In this document: positions 16,092 to 27,463 of the stretch, one piece after another
Layout of the letters: every line of letters starts with the position of its first letter
How positions within the stretch are numbered: position 1 is the first letter of the stretch
NCBI GenBank assembly: GCA_947451385.1
Contig: CANFYZ010000035.1
Span: forward strand, 1-36,054
Source: Comamonadaceae bacterium
GTDB lineage: Bacteria; Pseudomonadota; Gammaproteobacteria; Burkholderiales; Burkholderiaceae_C
Direction of reading: 5' to 3'
DNA length: 36,054 nt
Notes under the pieces: model-generated
What the model saw: the letters and a program-made list of their open reading frames with translations, nothing else
Told to the model about the DNA's origin: nothing
The model's database searches: none
Translations under genes and position numbers: made by a program

Positions 16092-17483
16092 TCAAGCCCG
16101 CATCAAGGCTTCGATCTCGTCGGCTTTGACCGGGACATCGCGGGTGATCAATTCACAACCGCTGGCGGTGATGACCGCATCGTCTTCAATGCGGATGCCG
16201 ATGTGGTGAAACTCCTCGGGCACGCCCGGCGCCGGGCGCACATACAAACCCGGCTCGATGGTCAGCACCATGCCGGGCTGCAACACGCGACTGGGCCGGT
16301 CTTTGATGGTCTCGCCGCTCAAGGGGTCTTTGCGCTCTTGCACCGTCCCCACCTCTGAAGGCTCGACATAGCTGCCGCAGTCGTGCACGTCCATGCCCAG
16401 CCAATGGCTGGTGCGGTGCATGTAGAACGGAAAGTAGCTGCGATTGGCGATCACGTCTTGCGCGTTGCCCACCTTGTTTTTGTCGAGCAGGCCAACATCG
16501 AGCAAGCCCTGCGCCAGCACTTTGACGGTGGCTTCGTGCGGCTCTACAAAGCGCGCACCCGGGCGGGTGGCGGCCACCGCCGCGTCTTGCGAAGCCAGCA
16601 CCAGGTCGTACAGCACGCGTTGGGGGCCGGTGAATCGGCCATTGGCCGGAAAGGTGCGGGTGATGTCGGAGGCGTAGCCGTCCAGCTCGCAACCCGCGTC
16701 AATCAACACCAAATCGCCGTTCTGGATGCGACCGGCTTCGGCGCGGTAATGCAGCACGCAGGCGTTCGCACCCGCCGCGACGATCGAGCCGTAAGCGGGG
16801 TACTGCGAGCCGTGCTGCCGAAACTCGTGCAGCAGCTCCGCGTCCAGGTGGTACTCGCGCACCTCTTGCCCTGCGCGCAGCATGGCAGCGCTGCGCTGCA
16901 TGGCCCGCACATGCGCGCCGGCACTGATCTGCGCGGCGCGCCGCATGGTGGCCAGCTCATGGGCGTCTTTGATCAAACGCATCTCGTCCAAAATCGCGCA
17001 CACGTCGCGCTGCTGGTCGGGGCACAGCGCGCCATAGCGGACCCGGGCCCGCACGCTGTTGAGCCAACCGTCGACCTGCGATTCCAAGCCTTTGTGCGTG
17101 GCAAACGGGTACCAGACGGTGCTGCGGTTTTCCAGCATCGGGGGCATGTGGGTGGCCAGCACGGGCCAGGCATAGGCGGCGTCCACACCCAAGGCCGCAG
17201 GGGCGGCGGCAGGGCCCAAGCGCAAGCCGTCCCAGACCTCGCACTCGGCATCTTTGGGTTGGCAAAACAGCGTGGTCCGGCCTTCAGCGGTGATCACCAA
17301 GCAGGCATTGGGCTCGGTGAAGCCGGTGAGGTAATAAAAGTAGCTGTCGTGGCGGTACAAAAAGTCGCTGTCCCGGTTGCGCTGGCGTTCCAGCGCTGTG
17401 GGAATGATGGCGATGCCGCCGCTGCCAAGTTGCGCCGCCACACGGGCACGGCGCTGCGCATACAAAGAGTTCATCGAGGTCAT
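16092..17483 (-). CDS. pepP: Xaa-Pro aminopeptidase (aminopeptidase P)
   Basis: Protein of 463 residues. The N-terminal AMP_N domain (YAQRRARVAAQLGSGGIAIIP, DSDFLYRHDSYFYYLTGF) precedes a pita-bread M24 domain with all five metal ligands in place: two Asp in LIDAGCELDGYASDITRTFP, His in MHRTSHWLGMDVHDCG, Glu in MVLTIEPGLYV and Glu in HHIGIRIEDDAVIT. It removes N-terminal residues that precede proline, using a Mn(II) pair in the cytosol. ATG 17483 (MTSMNSLYAQRR) is used; TTG 17495 and ATG 17474 are alternatives. It starts 30 bp after the murU stop and runs into the MOSC gene, so the three form one transcription unit. Confidence 0.93.
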   Translation of the reverse strand: MTSMNSLYAQRRARVAAQLGSGGIAIIPTALERQRNRDSDFLYRHDSYFYYLTGFTEPNACLVITAEGRTTLFCQPKDAECEVWDGLRLGPAAAPAALGVDAAYAWPVLATHMPPMLENRSTVWYPFATHKGLESQVDGWLNSVRARVRYGALCPDQQRDVCAILDEMRLIKDAHELATMRRAAQISAGAHVRAMQRSAAMLRAGQEVREYHLDAELLHEFRQHGSQYPAYGSIVAAGANACVLHYRAEAGRIQNGDLVLIDAGCELDGYASDITRTFPANGRFTGPQRVLYDLVLASQDAAVAATRPGARFVEPHEATVKVLAQGLLDVGLLDKNKVGNAQDVIANRSYFPFYMHRTSHWLGMDVHDCGSYVEPSEVGTVQERKDPLSGETIKDRPSRVLQPGMVLTIEPGLYVRPAPGVPEEFHHIGIRIEDDAVITASGCELITRDVPVKADEIEALMRA

Positions 17484-17513
17484 GGTGTGTTGCAAAAAAA
17501 GGAGAGGCTGCGG

Positions 17514-18296
17514 TCACGCCGCGTTGAGTTGCGCCAAGCGTTCGGGTGTGCCCACATCGGTCCAAGGGCCGGTGTACAAGCTCGCGCCCACTTGGCCGCG
17601 GTCCATGGCGGCGCGCAGCAAGGGGGCCAGCGGCGCGGCCGTGCCTTGCGGGTTGCCCGGCACGATGTCGCAATAAGGCATTTCAAAAAAAGCGCGCCGG
17701 TACAGAGCGATGGTGCTGAAGGTGTAAAGCGGCTGCGCGGTTTTGGGCAAGTTCAGCGCCAGGCCCTGGTCTGACAAGCCAAAGTCGCCTTGCGGGTTGT
17801 GTACCGGGTTGGGCACCAGCCAGACATGGGCCAGGTGCGGGCTGGCCTCGAACTGCGCCAGCAGGTGCGGGTCAAACTGAAATTCAGGTGCAAACACATC
17901 GCCCGCCACCACCCAAAACACCTCGGCCAGCGCCGGCAATGCGCGCGAGATGCCGCCGGCGGTCTCCAAGGCATAGCCAAAGTCTTGCTCTTCGTTGGAA
18001 TAACGCAATTGCGCCGTGCCTGCGCCCGGCAGCGACACCGCTGCGCCGTAATGGGCCTGGATGCGCTCGCCGCGCCAGGCGGTGTTGATCAGAATCTGCG
18101 CACAGCCGCCACGCACCAGGGCCTCCATGGGCCATTGCATCAGCGGCTTGCCGCGCACCGACAACAGGGGTTTGGGGGTCAGGTCGGTGAGGGGGCGCAT
18201 GCGCTCGCCCCGACCGGCCGCCAAAATCATGGCGCGGGCCGGGACCTCGGTCTCGGCCAGAGGTGATGGGGCGCTGGATGCAAGGGTGAGCGGCAT
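17514..18296 (-). CDS. murU: MurNAc-1-phosphate uridylyltransferase MurU
   Basis: Protein of 260 residues. The sugar-nucleotidyltransferase signature [24 protein letters not shown] starts about residue 22, followed by [26 protein letters not shown] and a C-terminal [13 protein letters not shown]. MurU converts MurNAc-1-phosphate plus UTP to UDP-MurNAc, the step after AmgK in peptidoglycan recycling. AmgK is at 5739-6863 in this window, supporting the pathway assignment over a generic glucose-1-phosphate uridylyltransferase. The 20-odd residues before the signature are longer than in typical MurU, so the start may be ATG 18230; I list ATG 18296. It is divergent from tkt with 99 bp between the starts. 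Confidence 0.85.
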   Translation of the reverse strand: MPLTLASSAPSPLAETEVPARAMILAAGRGERMRPLTDLTPKPLLSVRGKPLMQWPMEALVRGGCAQILINTAWRGERIQAHYGAAVSLPGAGTAQLRYSNEEQDFGYALETAGGISRALPALAEVFWVVAGDVFAPEFQFDPHLLAQFEASPHLAHVWLVPNPVHNPQGDFGLSDQGLALNLPKTAQPLYTFSTIALYRRAFFEMPYCDIVPGNPQGTAAPLAPLLRAAMDRGQVGASLYTGPWTDVGTPERLAQLNAA

Positions 18297-18395
18297 CCCT
18301 CTATGTTGCCACGCTTGTCACCTGGGCATGCCCTGAAGGGGCGCCAACCCGCTAAAATCTCGGGTTTACCAGAATACATCCCCGGAGCTGCCCAC

Positions 18396-20429
18396 ATGGC
18401 AAATACACAGCACATGGCCAACGCCATCCGCGCCCTCGCAATGGACGCTGTTCAACAAGCCAACTCGGGGCACCCCGGCGCGCCCATGGGCATGGCCGAC
18501 ATGGCGGTGGCGCTGTGGGGCGAGCACCTGCAGCACAACCCGAGCAACCCGCATTGGGCCAACCGCGACCGCTTTGTGTTGTCCAACGGTCACGGCTCGA
18601 TGCTGATTTATGCGCTGCTGCACCTGACCGGCTACAAGCTGCCGATCGGCGAGCTGAAGAACTTCCGCACCCTGCACAGCAAAACCGCCGGCCACCCCGA
18701 AGTGGGCGTGACCCCTGGCGTGGAAACCACCACCGGCCCGCTGGGCCAAGGTCTCACCAACGCGGTGGGCATGGCCCTGGCCGAGAAGATGCTGGCCGCC
18801 GAGTTCAACCAGCCCGGCCACGCCATCGTCGACCACCACACCTATGTGTTCATGGGCGACGGCTGCCTGATGGAGGGCGTCAGCCACGAAGCCTGCGCGC
18901 TGGCTGGGGCCTGGAAGCTGAACAAGCTGATCGCCTTGTACGACGACAACGGCATCTCGATCGATGGCCAGGTCGCCCCCTGGTTCATCGACAACACGCC
19001 CAAGCGTTTTGAAGCCTATGGCTGGAACGTGATCGACGCGGTGGACGGGCATGACGCGGCCGCCGTGTCCAAAGCCATTGCCACGGCCCGCCACAGCGCC
19101 GACAAACCCACGCTGATCGTCTGCAAGACCCGCATTGGCAAAGGCTCGCCTAACCGCGCTGGCACCTCCAAAGCGCACGGCGAACCCTTGGGCGCAGAAG
19201 AAATTCAACTGACCCGCGCAGCCCTGGGCTGGGCGCACGCCCCCTTCAAAATCCCCAAAGAGGTGTATGCCGACTGGGACGCCAAAGCCGCTGGCAAATC
19301 GCGCGAAGCCCAGTGGAACCAAGCTTTTGCCGCCTACAAGGCCGCCCACCCCGTGCTGGCCAAAGAATTCGTGCGCCGCATGAAGGGCGAGTTGCCGAAA
19401 AACTTCAACCAAGTGGCGTTTGACGCCGTGGTCGCCGCCCACACCCAAGCCGTAACCGTGGCCAGCCGCAAAGCCAGCCAGCTGGCCCTCGAAGCCTTCA
19501 CCGCCGCCCTGCCCGAAATGCTGGGGGGCTCGGCCGACCTGACCGGCTCGAACCTGACCAACACCAAGAGCACTGCCGCTTTCCGCGTCAACTTGGCCGG
19601 TGATGTGGTGAAAACAGACGAAGGAAAAATCGGTCGCCACATCAACTACGGCGTGCGCGAGTTCGGCATGGCCGCGATCATGAATGGCGTGGCGTTACAT
19701 GGCGGTTACATCCCCTATGGCGGCACCTTCCTGACCTTCAGCGACTACAGCCGCAACGCCATCCGCATGGCCGCGCTGATGAAGCAGCGCATCATCCATG
19801 TGTTCACGCACGACTCCATCGGTCTGGGCGAAGACGGCCCGACGCACCAGTCCATCGAACACGCTGCCAGCCTGCGCCTGATCCCGGGTTTGGACGTGTG
19901 GCGTCCCGCTGACACCGCCGAAACCACCGTGGCCTGGGCCGTGGCACTGCAAAATGCGCACCGCCCATCGGCGCTGCTGCTGAGCCGCCAGAACCTGGCC
20001 TACGCACCCAAGCGCGATCTGGGCGACATCAGCCGCGGCGCTTATGTGTTGGCCGAGCCCAGCGAAGTGGGCATGGCCAAAACCCACGGCGTGATCATCG
20101 CCACCGGCTCTGAAGTGCAACTCGCCCTGGCCGCGCAAAAACTGCTGGCCGAGCGCAAGATCGGCGTGCGCGTGGTCTCCATGCCCAGCACCAATGTGTT
20201 TGACCGCCAAAGCACTGACTACAAGCAAAGCGTGCTGCCTGCAGGCCTGCCGCGCGTGGCGGTCGAGATGGGCTCCACCGACGGCTGGTGGAAGTACGGC
20301 TGCGCTGCGGTGGTCGGCATCGACACCTATGGCGAGTCGGCACCGGCCCCGGTTTTGTTCAAACACTTCGGTTTCACGCCCGAGAACGTGGCCGATACGG
20401 TCCACGCCGCGCTGTTGCGCAAGGCCTGA
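18396..20429 (+). CDS. tkt: Transketolase
   Basis: Protein of 677 residues, the usual length. Thiamine-pyrophosphate motifs are intact: [13 protein letters not shown] near the N-terminus, the [13 protein letters not shown]...[13 protein letters not shown]g-TPP motif, and the pyrimidine-domain [19 protein letters not shown] and [15 protein letters not shown]. It transfers two-carbon ketol units in the pentose-phosphate (and, if present, Calvin) cycle. The frame is open to 18303, but ATG 18396 ([15 protein letters not shown]) with GGAG about 12 nt upstream matches family N-termini. gap follows after 123 bp, a common pairing in this group. No terminator is seen between tkt and gap. Confidence 0.96.
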   Translation: MANTQHMANAIRALAMDAVQQANSGHPGAPMGMADMAVALWGEHLQHNPSNPHWANRDRFVLSNGHGSMLIYALLHLTGYKLPIGELKNFRTLHSKTAGHPEVGVTPGVETTTGPLGQGLTNAVGMALAEKMLAAEFNQPGHAIVDHHTYVFMGDGCLMEGVSHEACALAGAWKLNKLIALYDDNGISIDGQVAPWFIDNTPKRFEAYGWNVIDAVDGHDAAAVSKAIATARHSADKPTLIVCKTRIGKGSPNRAGTSKAHGEPLGAEEIQLTRAALGWAHAPFKIPKEVYADWDAKAAGKSREAQWNQAFAAYKAAHPVLAKEFVRRMKGELPKNFNQVAFDAVVAAHTQAVTVASRKASQLALEAFTAALPEMLGGSADLTGSNLTNTKSTAAFRVNLAGDVVKTDEGKIGRHINYGVREFGMAAIMNGVALHGGYIPYGGTFLTFSDYSRNAIRMAALMKQRIIHVFTHDSIGLGEDGPTHQSIEHAASLRLIPGLDVWRPADTAETTVAWAVALQNAHRPSALLLSRQNLAYAPKRDLGDISRGAYVLAEPSEVGMAKTHGVIIATGSEVQLALAAQKLLAERKIGVRVVSMPSTNVFDRQSTDYKQSVLPAGLPRVAVEMGSTDGWWKYGCAAVVGIDTYGESAPAPVLFKHFGFTPENVADTVHAALLRKA

Positions 20430-20543
20430 ATCGAATACCGGACCGGGTGGCGCCTGCCTTCAAGGGGGCGTCACCCATCAGGCTCCTGCAAGGATCTTGA
20501 TTTCAAATCCGGTTACGTAACGGTTTAGTAACTTTTGACATAA

Positions 20544-21560
<1,017 letters not shown>

Positions 21561-21586
21561 GGCCTCCTGGGCAGTGCCGCGAATCC

Positions 21587-21613
21587 GAAAAAGCGCCTGA
21601 GGGCGCTTTTTTC
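21587..21613. terminator. Bidirectional terminator between gap and the GMC oxidoreductase gene
   Basis: Stem AAAAAGCGCC / GGCGCTTTTT with a short TGAG loop. The A run on one side and the T run on the other make it work for gap (plus) and for the minus-strand oxidoreductase, whose stop codon (21612-21614) touches the stem. Confidence 0.88.
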
Positions 21614-23210
21614 ATGCGGCTTGGCGAATCAAATCGGCCGCCTTTTCGGCCAACATGATGGTCGGCGCATTGGTGTTGCCGCTGACCACACGCGGCATGA
21701 CAGAGGCGTCGACCACCCGCAATCCAGGGACGCCGTGCACCCTGAGTTGCGGGTCCACCACCGCCATGGCGTCTTGTCCCATGCGGCAAGTCCCGACGGG
21801 GTGGTAGATGGTGTCGGCATGCTGCCGAATCCACTGTTCGAGTTGCGCGTCGGTGGTCGCTTGTGCCGACGCCGCCCATTCCTGGCTGACGGCGCTCAAA
21901 GCCGGTTGCGCCAAAATCCGTTGGCCGGCCCGCACGCCCTTCAGCAACTGCGCCATGTCTTCGGGGTGTGACAAAAAGTTGGGGTCAATCAACGGTGCGA
22001 TCGTGGCATCGGGGCTCGCCAGTCGCACGCTGCCGCGGCTTTGGGGTTGCAACAAGCATACATGCAGCGAGCAGCCGTGGCCGAGCTGCATTTGGCGGCC
22101 GTGGTCAACCAATTTGGCAATCACAAAATGCAGCTGAATATTGGGCTCGGCCAGCGCCGCATCGGTTTTGAAGAAACCGCCGCCTTCGGCAAAATTGGTG
22201 GTCAGCATGCCCTGGCGCTGCTGGCGCCATTGCCAAATGCCGCGCAACATGTTCCCAGCGCCGGCCAGCGAGAGGCCAAACAGTTCGGTGTGCTCTGGCG
22301 CATCGGCGCACAACACCGCATCCGGGTGGTCGTGCAGGTTCTCGCCCACACCGGGCAAGTCACGCAGCGTGGCAATCCCCATGGCCTGCAACTGCGCGCC
22401 GGGGCCGATGCCGGAGCGCATCAACAGCGCAGGCGACTGGAAGGCGCCGCCACTGACCACGATTTCACGCTTCGCGGTCAGGGTGCGCCGGACGCCGTCT
22501 TGCAGCACCTCCACCTGTCGGGCGGCGCCATTCTCCAAGACGATTTTCTCAGCCGTGACCTGGGTCATCACCTGCAAATTGGGACGGCTCAAGTTCGGGG
22601 TGAGATAGGCCTTGGCGGCGCTGAATCTCTCGCCGTTGCGGTGCGTCACTTGGTAAATGCCCACACCTTCTTGGGTGACACCGTTGAAATCCGGGTTGTA
22701 CGGCAAACCGGCCTGCACCCCGGCCTCCACAAAGCGTTGGGTAAACGGATTCGGACTTTGCAGGTCGGCCACATTCAGTGGGCCGCCCTGCGCATGCCAT
22801 TCATCTTGCAATCGCTCGTTGTGTTCGGCTTTGAGAAAGTAGGGCAAGACGTCGCGCCAAGCCCAACCCGGATTGCCCATCGCCGCCCAATGGTCGTAAT
22901 CGGCATGCTGACCCCGGATGTACACCATGGCATTGGTGGAGCTGGAGCCGCCCAAAGTGCGGCCTCGCGGTTGGTAACCCTGGCGGCCATTCAAGCCGGG
23001 CTGTGGCACCGTTTGGAGCCCCTGCGAAAAAGAAGACATGCGCGACATCAGCGCCAGCCCCGCGGGGCAGTGAATCACCGGGCTGCTGTCGACCGGACCC
23101 GCTTCGAGCAAGGCGACCGATACCGTGGGATCTTCGGACAAGCGAGCTGCCAAAACGCAACCGGCCGATCCGCCGCCTACCACGATGTAATCAAAACGGG
23201 TTGGATTCAT
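21612..23210 (-). CDS. GMC-family FAD oxidoreductase (choline/alcohol dehydrogenase-like)
   Basis: Protein of 532 residues. It has the N-terminal FAD motif [21 protein letters not shown], the GMC signature 1 ([19 protein letters not shown]), signature 2 ([18 protein letters not shown]), and the active-site pair His in [12 protein letters not shown] and Asn in [18 protein letters not shown]. Members oxidise primary alcohols, choline or polyethylene-glycol-like substrates to aldehydes with FAD. The substrate here is not determined. The start ATG 23210 has an AAAGAGG Shine-Dalgarno. It lies downstream of icd but is separated from it by a terminator. No betaine-aldehyde dehydrogenase or betI regulator is nearby, so a BetA call is not justified. 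Confidence 0.88.
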   Translation of the reverse strand: MNPTRFDYIVVGGGSAGCVLAARLSEDPTVSVALLEAGPVDSSPVIHCPAGLALMSRMSSFSQGLQTVPQPGLNGRQGYQPRGRTLGGSSSTNAMVYIRGQHADYDHWAAMGNPGWAWRDVLPYFLKAEHNERLQDEWHAQGGPLNVADLQSPNPFTQRFVEAGVQAGLPYNPDFNGVTQEGVGIYQVTHRNGERFSAAKAYLTPNLSRPNLQVMTQVTAEKIVLENGAARQVEVLQDGVRRTLTAKREIVVSGGAFQSPALLMRSGIGPGAQLQAMGIATLRDLPGVGENLHDHPDAVLCADAPEHTELFGLSLAGAGNMLRGIWQWRQQRQGMLTTNFAEGGGFFKTDAALAEPNIQLHFVIAKLVDHGRQMQLGHGCSLHVCLLQPQSRGSVRLASPDATIAPLIDPNFLSHPEDMAQLLKGVRAGQRILAQPALSAVSQEWAASAQATTDAQLEQWIRQHADTIYHPVGTCRMGQDAMAVVDPQLRVHGVPGLRVVDASVMPRVVSGNTNAPTIMLAEKAADLIRQAA

Positions 23211-23300
23211 GTCTTGCCTCTTTGACGGGTTGCTTTCAGCTGTTTTACCGCAGATTGCAACCGACCGGGGTCGCGCATGAACCAGCCAGGCGCTGGAACA

Positions 23301-23344
23301 TAAAAAAACCGCCCCGACTGGCGCAAGACCCAGCCGGAGCGGTT
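23301..23344 (-). terminator. Rho-independent terminator after icd
   Basis: Interrupted stem with arms AACCGC (23307 on) and GCGGTT (to 23344), inner pairs CCG/CGG and CTGG/CCAG. On the minus strand the stem runs into TTTTTTTATG, a seven-T tail. It starts about 23 bp past the icd stop. Confidence 0.85.
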
Positions 23345-23366
23345 CAGTCGTTGACAGCGCTGAGGA

Positions 23367-25604
23367 TCAGGCCTTGATCGCGTCCACGATGGCGTTGAAG
23401 GTGGCGCTGGGGCGCATGATGGCTGCGACCTTGGCCATGTCAGGCTGGTAGTAACCGCCGATGTCCACCGGTTTGCCCTGCACGCTGTTGAGTTCGCCCA
23501 AGATCTTTTTCTCGTTCTCGGTCAAGGCCTTGGCCAAGGGTGCGAACTTCTCGGCCAACTCTTGGCTCTCGGTTTGCGCCGCCAAGGCCTGGGCCCAGTA
23601 CATGGCCAAATAGAACTGGCTGCCGCGGTTGTCCAACTGACCGGTCTTGGGCGAGGGGTTTTTGTTGTTGTCCAACAATTGCCCGGTCGCTGCGTCCAGG
23701 GTCTGCGCCAGGATTTTGGCTTTGCTGTTGCTGTACTTGATGCCCAGGTCTTCAAAGCTCACGGCCAGCGCCAAGAACTCGCCCAGCGAATCCCAGCGCA
23801 GGTGGTTTTCTTCCACCAGCTGCTGCACGTGCTTGGGAGCGGAACCACCGGCACCGGTTTCGTACATGCCGCCGCCAGCCATCAAAGGCACGACAGACAG
23901 CATCTTGGCCGAGGTGCCCAGCTCCATGATGGGGAACAAATCGGTCAGGTAGTCGCGCAAGATGTTGCCGGTGGCGCTGATGGTGTCCAGGCCACGCACC
24001 ACGCGCTCCAAGGTGTAACGCATGGCGCGCACCTGGCTCATGATCTGGATGTCCAAACCAGCCGTGTTGTGCTCGTGCAGGTACATCTTGACCTTGGTGA
24101 TCAGTTGCGCTTCGTGCGGACGGTACTGGTCCAGCCAGAACACCACCGGCATGCCGGAGTTGCGGGCGCGGGTGACGGCCAACTTGACCCAGTCGCGGAT
24201 CGCGGCGTCCTTGACCTGGCACATGCGCCAGATGTCACCGGCTTCCACGTTTTCAGACAACAGCACTTCACCGGTGTTGATGTCGGTGATGTTGGCAATG
24301 CCGTCTTCCGAAATCTCGAAGGTTTTGTCATGCGAGCCGTATTCTTCGGCTTGCTGCGCCATCAGGCCGACGTTGGGCACCGTGCCCATGGTCTTGGGAT
24401 CGAAGGCGCCATGCCATTTGCAGAAGTTGATCATCTCCTGGTAGATACGCGCAAAAGTCGATTCAGGCATCACCGCCTTGACATCTTTCAGGCGGCCGTT
24501 GGCGTCCCACATCTTGCCGCCGTTGCGGATCATGGCGGGCATGGACGCGTCCACGATCACGTCGTTGGGCGAGTGGAAGTTGGTGATGCCCTTGGCCGAA
24601 TCCACCATCGCCAACTCGGGGCGGTGCTCGTGGCAGGCATGCAGGTCACGCTTGATCTCGTCTTGCTTGGACTGGGGCAGGGTGGCGATCTTGGCGTACA
24701 GATCGGCCATGCCGTTGTTGACGTTCACGCCCAGTTCTTTGAACAAGCCATCATGCTTTTCAAAGGCGTCTTTGTAGAAGATCTTGACGCAGTGGCCGAA
24801 CACGATGGGGTGCGACACCTTCATCATGGTCGCCTTGACGTGCAGCGAGAACATCACGCCGGTCTTGCGTGCGTCTTCGATTTCTTTTTCGTAGAACTCA
24901 CACAAGGCTTTTTTGCTCATGAACATGCTGTCGATGACCTCACGGTCGAGCAAAGAAACTTTGGGTTTGAGGATGATGGTTTTGCCGCTCTTGGTGATCA
25001 GCTCCATCTTCACGTCCCGGGGGCGGTCCAAGGTCATGGACTTTTCGCCATGGTAGAAGTCGCCGCTGTGCATGTGCGAGACGTGCGAGCGCGAGGCCTG
25101 GCTCCACTCGGCCATGCTGTGCGGGTTTTTGCGGGCAAACTCTTTCACAGCGCGCGGTGCACGGCGATCGGAGTTGCCTTCGCGTAGCACCGGGTTCACG
25201 GCCGAGCCCACACATTTGGCGTAGCGGGCTTTGATGGCTTTTTCTTCGTCGTTCTTGGGTGCATCAGGGTAATCAGGCAGGGCATAACCCTTGGACTGCA
25301 GCTCTTTGATGGCGGCCGTCAACTGGCCCACCGACGCGCTGATGTTGGGCAGTTTGATGATGTTGGCTTCCGCCTTGAGCGTCAGCTTGCCCAATTCGGC
25401 CAGGTTGTTGGGCAGGCGCTGGTCGGCCGGCAACAGGTCGGCGAACTCGCCCAAAATGCGCGCCGCCACCGAAATGTCTTTCGGCACCACATCGATGCCC
25501 GCAGGCGAGGCAAAGGCTTGAACGATAGGCAAAAACGACGCGGTGGCCAACAGCGGCGCTTCATCGGTCAAGGTGTAAATGATTTGGGTTTTGTCTGCAG
25601 CCAT
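23367..25604 (-). CDS. icd: Monomeric NADP-dependent isocitrate dehydrogenase
   Basis: Protein of 745 residues, matching the monomeric IDH-II type (about 740) rather than the 416-residue dimeric enzyme. Family landmarks include [14 protein letters not shown] at the start, [34 protein letters not shown] (substrate-binding Ser/Asn/Arg), the coenzyme region [20 protein letters not shown], and [34 protein letters not shown]. It oxidises isocitrate to 2-oxoglutarate and CO2 with NADP in the TCA cycle. ATG 25604 (MAADKTQ) is chosen; an in-frame ATG at 25616 would add four residues. The upstream region carries a 15-bp palindrome 40 bp before the start. Confidence 0.96.
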   Translation of the reverse strand: MAADKTQIIYTLTDEAPLLATASFLPIVQAFASPAGIDVVPKDISVAARILGEFADLLPADQRLPNNLAELGKLTLKAEANIIKLPNISASVGQLTAAIKELQSKGYALPDYPDAPKNDEEKAIKARYAKCVGSAVNPVLREGNSDRRAPRAVKEFARKNPHSMAEWSQASRSHVSHMHSGDFYHGEKSMTLDRPRDVKMELITKSGKTIILKPKVSLLDREVIDSMFMSKKALCEFYEKEIEDARKTGVMFSLHVKATMMKVSHPIVFGHCVKIFYKDAFEKHDGLFKELGVNVNNGMADLYAKIATLPQSKQDEIKRDLHACHEHRPELAMVDSAKGITNFHSPNDVIVDASMPAMIRNGGKMWDANGRLKDVKAVMPESTFARIYQEMINFCKWHGAFDPKTMGTVPNVGLMAQQAEEYGSHDKTFEISEDGIANITDINTGEVLLSENVEAGDIWRMCQVKDAAIRDWVKLAVTRARNSGMPVVFWLDQYRPHEAQLITKVKMYLHEHNTAGLDIQIMSQVRAMRYTLERVVRGLDTISATGNILRDYLTDLFPIMELGTSAKMLSVVPLMAGGGMYETGAGGSAPKHVQQLVEENHLRWDSLGEFLALAVSFEDLGIKYSNSKAKILAQTLDAATGQLLDNNKNPSPKTGQLDNRGSQFYLAMYWAQALAAQTESQELAEKFAPLAKALTENEKKILGELNSVQGKPVDIGGYYQPDMAKVAAIMRPSATFNAIVDAIKA

Positions 25605-25643
25605 GATTACACTCATTCTTGTAGAGATTGATAGGACGAAAAG

Positions 25644-25658
25644 CGAATACTGTATTCG
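25644..25658. promoter_or_regulatory. 15-bp palindrome upstream of icd (possible operator)
   Basis: CGAATAC-T-GTATTCG is a perfect inverted repeat with a single-base centre. It lies 40 bp upstream of the icd start in the divergent interval between icd and the acyl-CoA ligase gene. Its position suits a repressor or activator site for icd. I do not recognise the cognate regulator and could not place the -10/-35 with confidence. Confidence 0.5.
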
Positions 25659-25880
25659 ATCTTGCCGCCCGGTCTGTGAAAACCAAGGCAGCATACTTTT
25701 TTATGAAGCGCCTTTTTAAGCCCGCTCACTTGCAACAAGGTTACGTTGGCGCTCAAACAGCCATTTATTCGGTATTTTCAACCCTCCCCCTTCACACTGC
25801 CCCCGTCACACTGCCCCTTCCACCTGCCCTCGTCACCCGGGGCTCAGAATCCAACGCCCAATTGATTTACGCTGTAGGGC

Positions 25881-27437
25881 ATGACGACTTTGCCCCCCCT
25901 TCTCACCGCAGAATCACCCTTCCAGACTCTGTCTGAACTGATCCGTGGCCACGCCCAGGCCCAGCCTGAAGCGCTGGCGCTGCGCGACCCGCACACCACC
26001 CTCAGCTACGCCGCGCTGAACACGCGCATGGACCAGGTCGCCGCCGCCCTGCAGCGTGACGGCGTGGCTCCCGGTGAAAGCATTGCTTTATGCGCCCTGT
26101 CCAACGTGGACTACGCCTGCGTGTTTTTGGGTGCCCTGCGCGCCGGGGTGGTGGTGGCGCCGCTGGCGCCGTCGGTCACACCGCAAATCCTGACCGGCAT
26201 GCTGAAAGACGCGCAAGCCCGGTTGCTGTTTTTGGACGCTGCGGCCCGCGCCTTGGTTGAACCCGAAATGGAAGCGGTGCCGCGCATCGCGCTCGACGGC
26301 AGCGCTGCGGGCGGGCCGCTGGCCTCCTGGCTGGCCCCAGCCGGTCAGGCACCGGCACCGGTCAAGGTCGGCCCCGAGGCCGCCTTCAACATCATTTACT
26401 CCTCCGGCACCACCGGCACGCCCAAAGGCATTGTGCAACCGCACGGCATGCGCTGGATGCACATGCGCCGGGGCCTGACTTATGGCTACAGCCCGGCCAC
26501 ACGATCGCTGGTGTCCACCCCGCTGTATTCCAACACCACCTTGGTGGTGGTGTTCCCGACGCTGGCGTTGGGCGGTTGCGTGGTCATCATGCCCAAGTTC
26601 AATGCCGCCGAATACCTTAAGCTGGCCGAAGCGCTGCGCATCACCCACACCATGCTGGTGCCGGTGCAGTACCAGCGCATCATGGATTGCCCCGACTTTG
26701 ACCGGCACGACCTGTCGTCGTTTCAAGTCAAGTTCTGCACCAGCGCGCCGTTTGCGGCATCGCTCAAGGCCGATGTGTTGCAACGGTGGCCAGGGGCTTT
26801 GATCGAGTTTTACGGCATGACCGAGGGCGGCGGCACCTGCATCTTGAACGCCCACCTGCACCCGGACAAACTGCACACCGTGGGCCAGCCCGCCGAAGGG
26901 CATGACATTCGGCTGATCGACGAAGAAGGCCGCGAGCTGCCCCCCGGCAGCACCGGCGAGGTGGTCGGCCACTCGGCCGCCATGATGACCGGCTACCACG
27001 GTCAACCCGAAAAAACCAGCGAGGCCGAGTGGTACGACCCCAGCGGACGGCGCTTCATCCGCACCGGCGATGTCGGGCGTTTCGATGACGACGGTTTCTT
27101 GACCCTGATGGACCGGCGCAAAGACATGATCATCAGCGGCGGCTTCAACCTCTACCCCAGCGACCTGGAAGCCGTGCTGCGCGAACACCCCCAAGTCAAG
27201 GAAGCGGCGGTGGTGGGCGTGCCCTCGCGCGAATGGGGCGAAACCCCAGTGGCCTATGTGGTGCTGCGCGACGGCCCGCCGGTGAGCGCTGAAGAACTGC
27301 TGCTGTGGTACCAGCAACGGGTCGGTAAAACCCAGCGCCTGTCTGCGCTGAACTTTCTGAGCGAATTGCCACGCAGCGCGATTGGCAAAGTCCTGAAACG
27401 TGAGTTGCGCGACCTGCACACTTCTGCGGCGACATAA
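25881..27437 (+). CDS. Class I adenylate-forming enzyme (acyl-CoA ligase)
   Basis: Protein of 518 residues of the ANL superfamily. The P-loop-like motif IIYSSGTTGTPKG is at about 171-183; EFYGMTEGGG is the adenine-binding A5 motif, FIRTGDVGRFDDDGF the ribose-binding A7, DRRKDMIISGGFNLYPSDLE the hinge A8, and SAIGKVLKRELR carries the C-terminal catalytic lysine. It activates a carboxylate with ATP and then transfers it to CoA. Fatty or aromatic acid is plausible, but the exact acid is unknown. The next gene starts only 26 bp downstream, so they may be co-transcribed. ATG 25881 gives the first conserved residues; its Shine-Dalgarno is poor (GTAGGGC). Confidence 0.9.
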   Translation: MTTLPPLLTAESPFQTLSELIRGHAQAQPEALALRDPHTTLSYAALNTRMDQVAAALQRDGVAPGESIALCALSNVDYACVFLGALRAGVVVAPLAPSVTPQILTGMLKDAQARLLFLDAAARALVEPEMEAVPRIALDGSAAGGPLASWLAPAGQAPAPVKVGPEAAFNIIYSSGTTGTPKGIVQPHGMRWMHMRRGLTYGYSPATRSLVSTPLYSNTTLVVVFPTLALGGCVVIMPKFNAAEYLKLAEALRITHTMLVPVQYQRIMDCPDFDRHDLSSFQVKFCTSAPFAASLKADVLQRWPGALIEFYGMTEGGGTCILNAHLHPDKLHTVGQPAEGHDIRLIDEEGRELPPGSTGEVVGHSAAMMTGYHGQPEKTSEAEWYDPSGRRFIRTGDVGRFDDDGFLTLMDRRKDMIISGGFNLYPSDLEAVLREHPQVKEAAVVGVPSREWGETPVAYVVLRDGPPVSAEELLLWYQQRVGKTQRLSALNFLSELPRSAIGKVLKRELRDLHTSAAT

Positions 27438-27463
27438 ATTGTTCGCCAACTGAAAGGTTCTGC

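Noticed and set aside
16383..17774. 463-codon plus-strand frame across pepP and murU
   Set aside because: Spans two real genes in antisense and shows no domain; codon pattern follows the opposite strand.
18366..19640. 424-codon open frame on the minus strand inside tkt
   Set aside because: Antisense to transketolase, with no recognisable domain and Gly/Val/His-rich composition.
20512..20521. 10-bp palindrome GTTACGTAAC before gap
   Set aside because: Too short to call as an operator without conservation data; mentioned in the gap entry only.
21612..23210. Naming the GMC enzyme choline dehydrogenase BetA
   Set aside because: No betaine-aldehyde dehydrogenase, betI or choline transporter is nearby; GMC members share these motifs across many substrates.
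22041..23225. 394-codon plus-strand frame across the GMC oxidoreductase gene
   Set aside because: Antisense to a protein with clear FAD and GMC signatures.
23562..25187. 541-codon open frame on the plus strand inside icd
   Set aside because: It lies antisense to the highly conserved isocitrate dehydrogenase; its low-complexity His/Gly/Val-rich translation is typical of an antisense shadow in GC-rich DNA.
25790..25840. Imperfect CACACTGCCCC-type repeats before the acyl-CoA ligase gene
   Set aside because: Copies diverge quickly and the tract is just C-rich; no regular unit, not a CRISPR.
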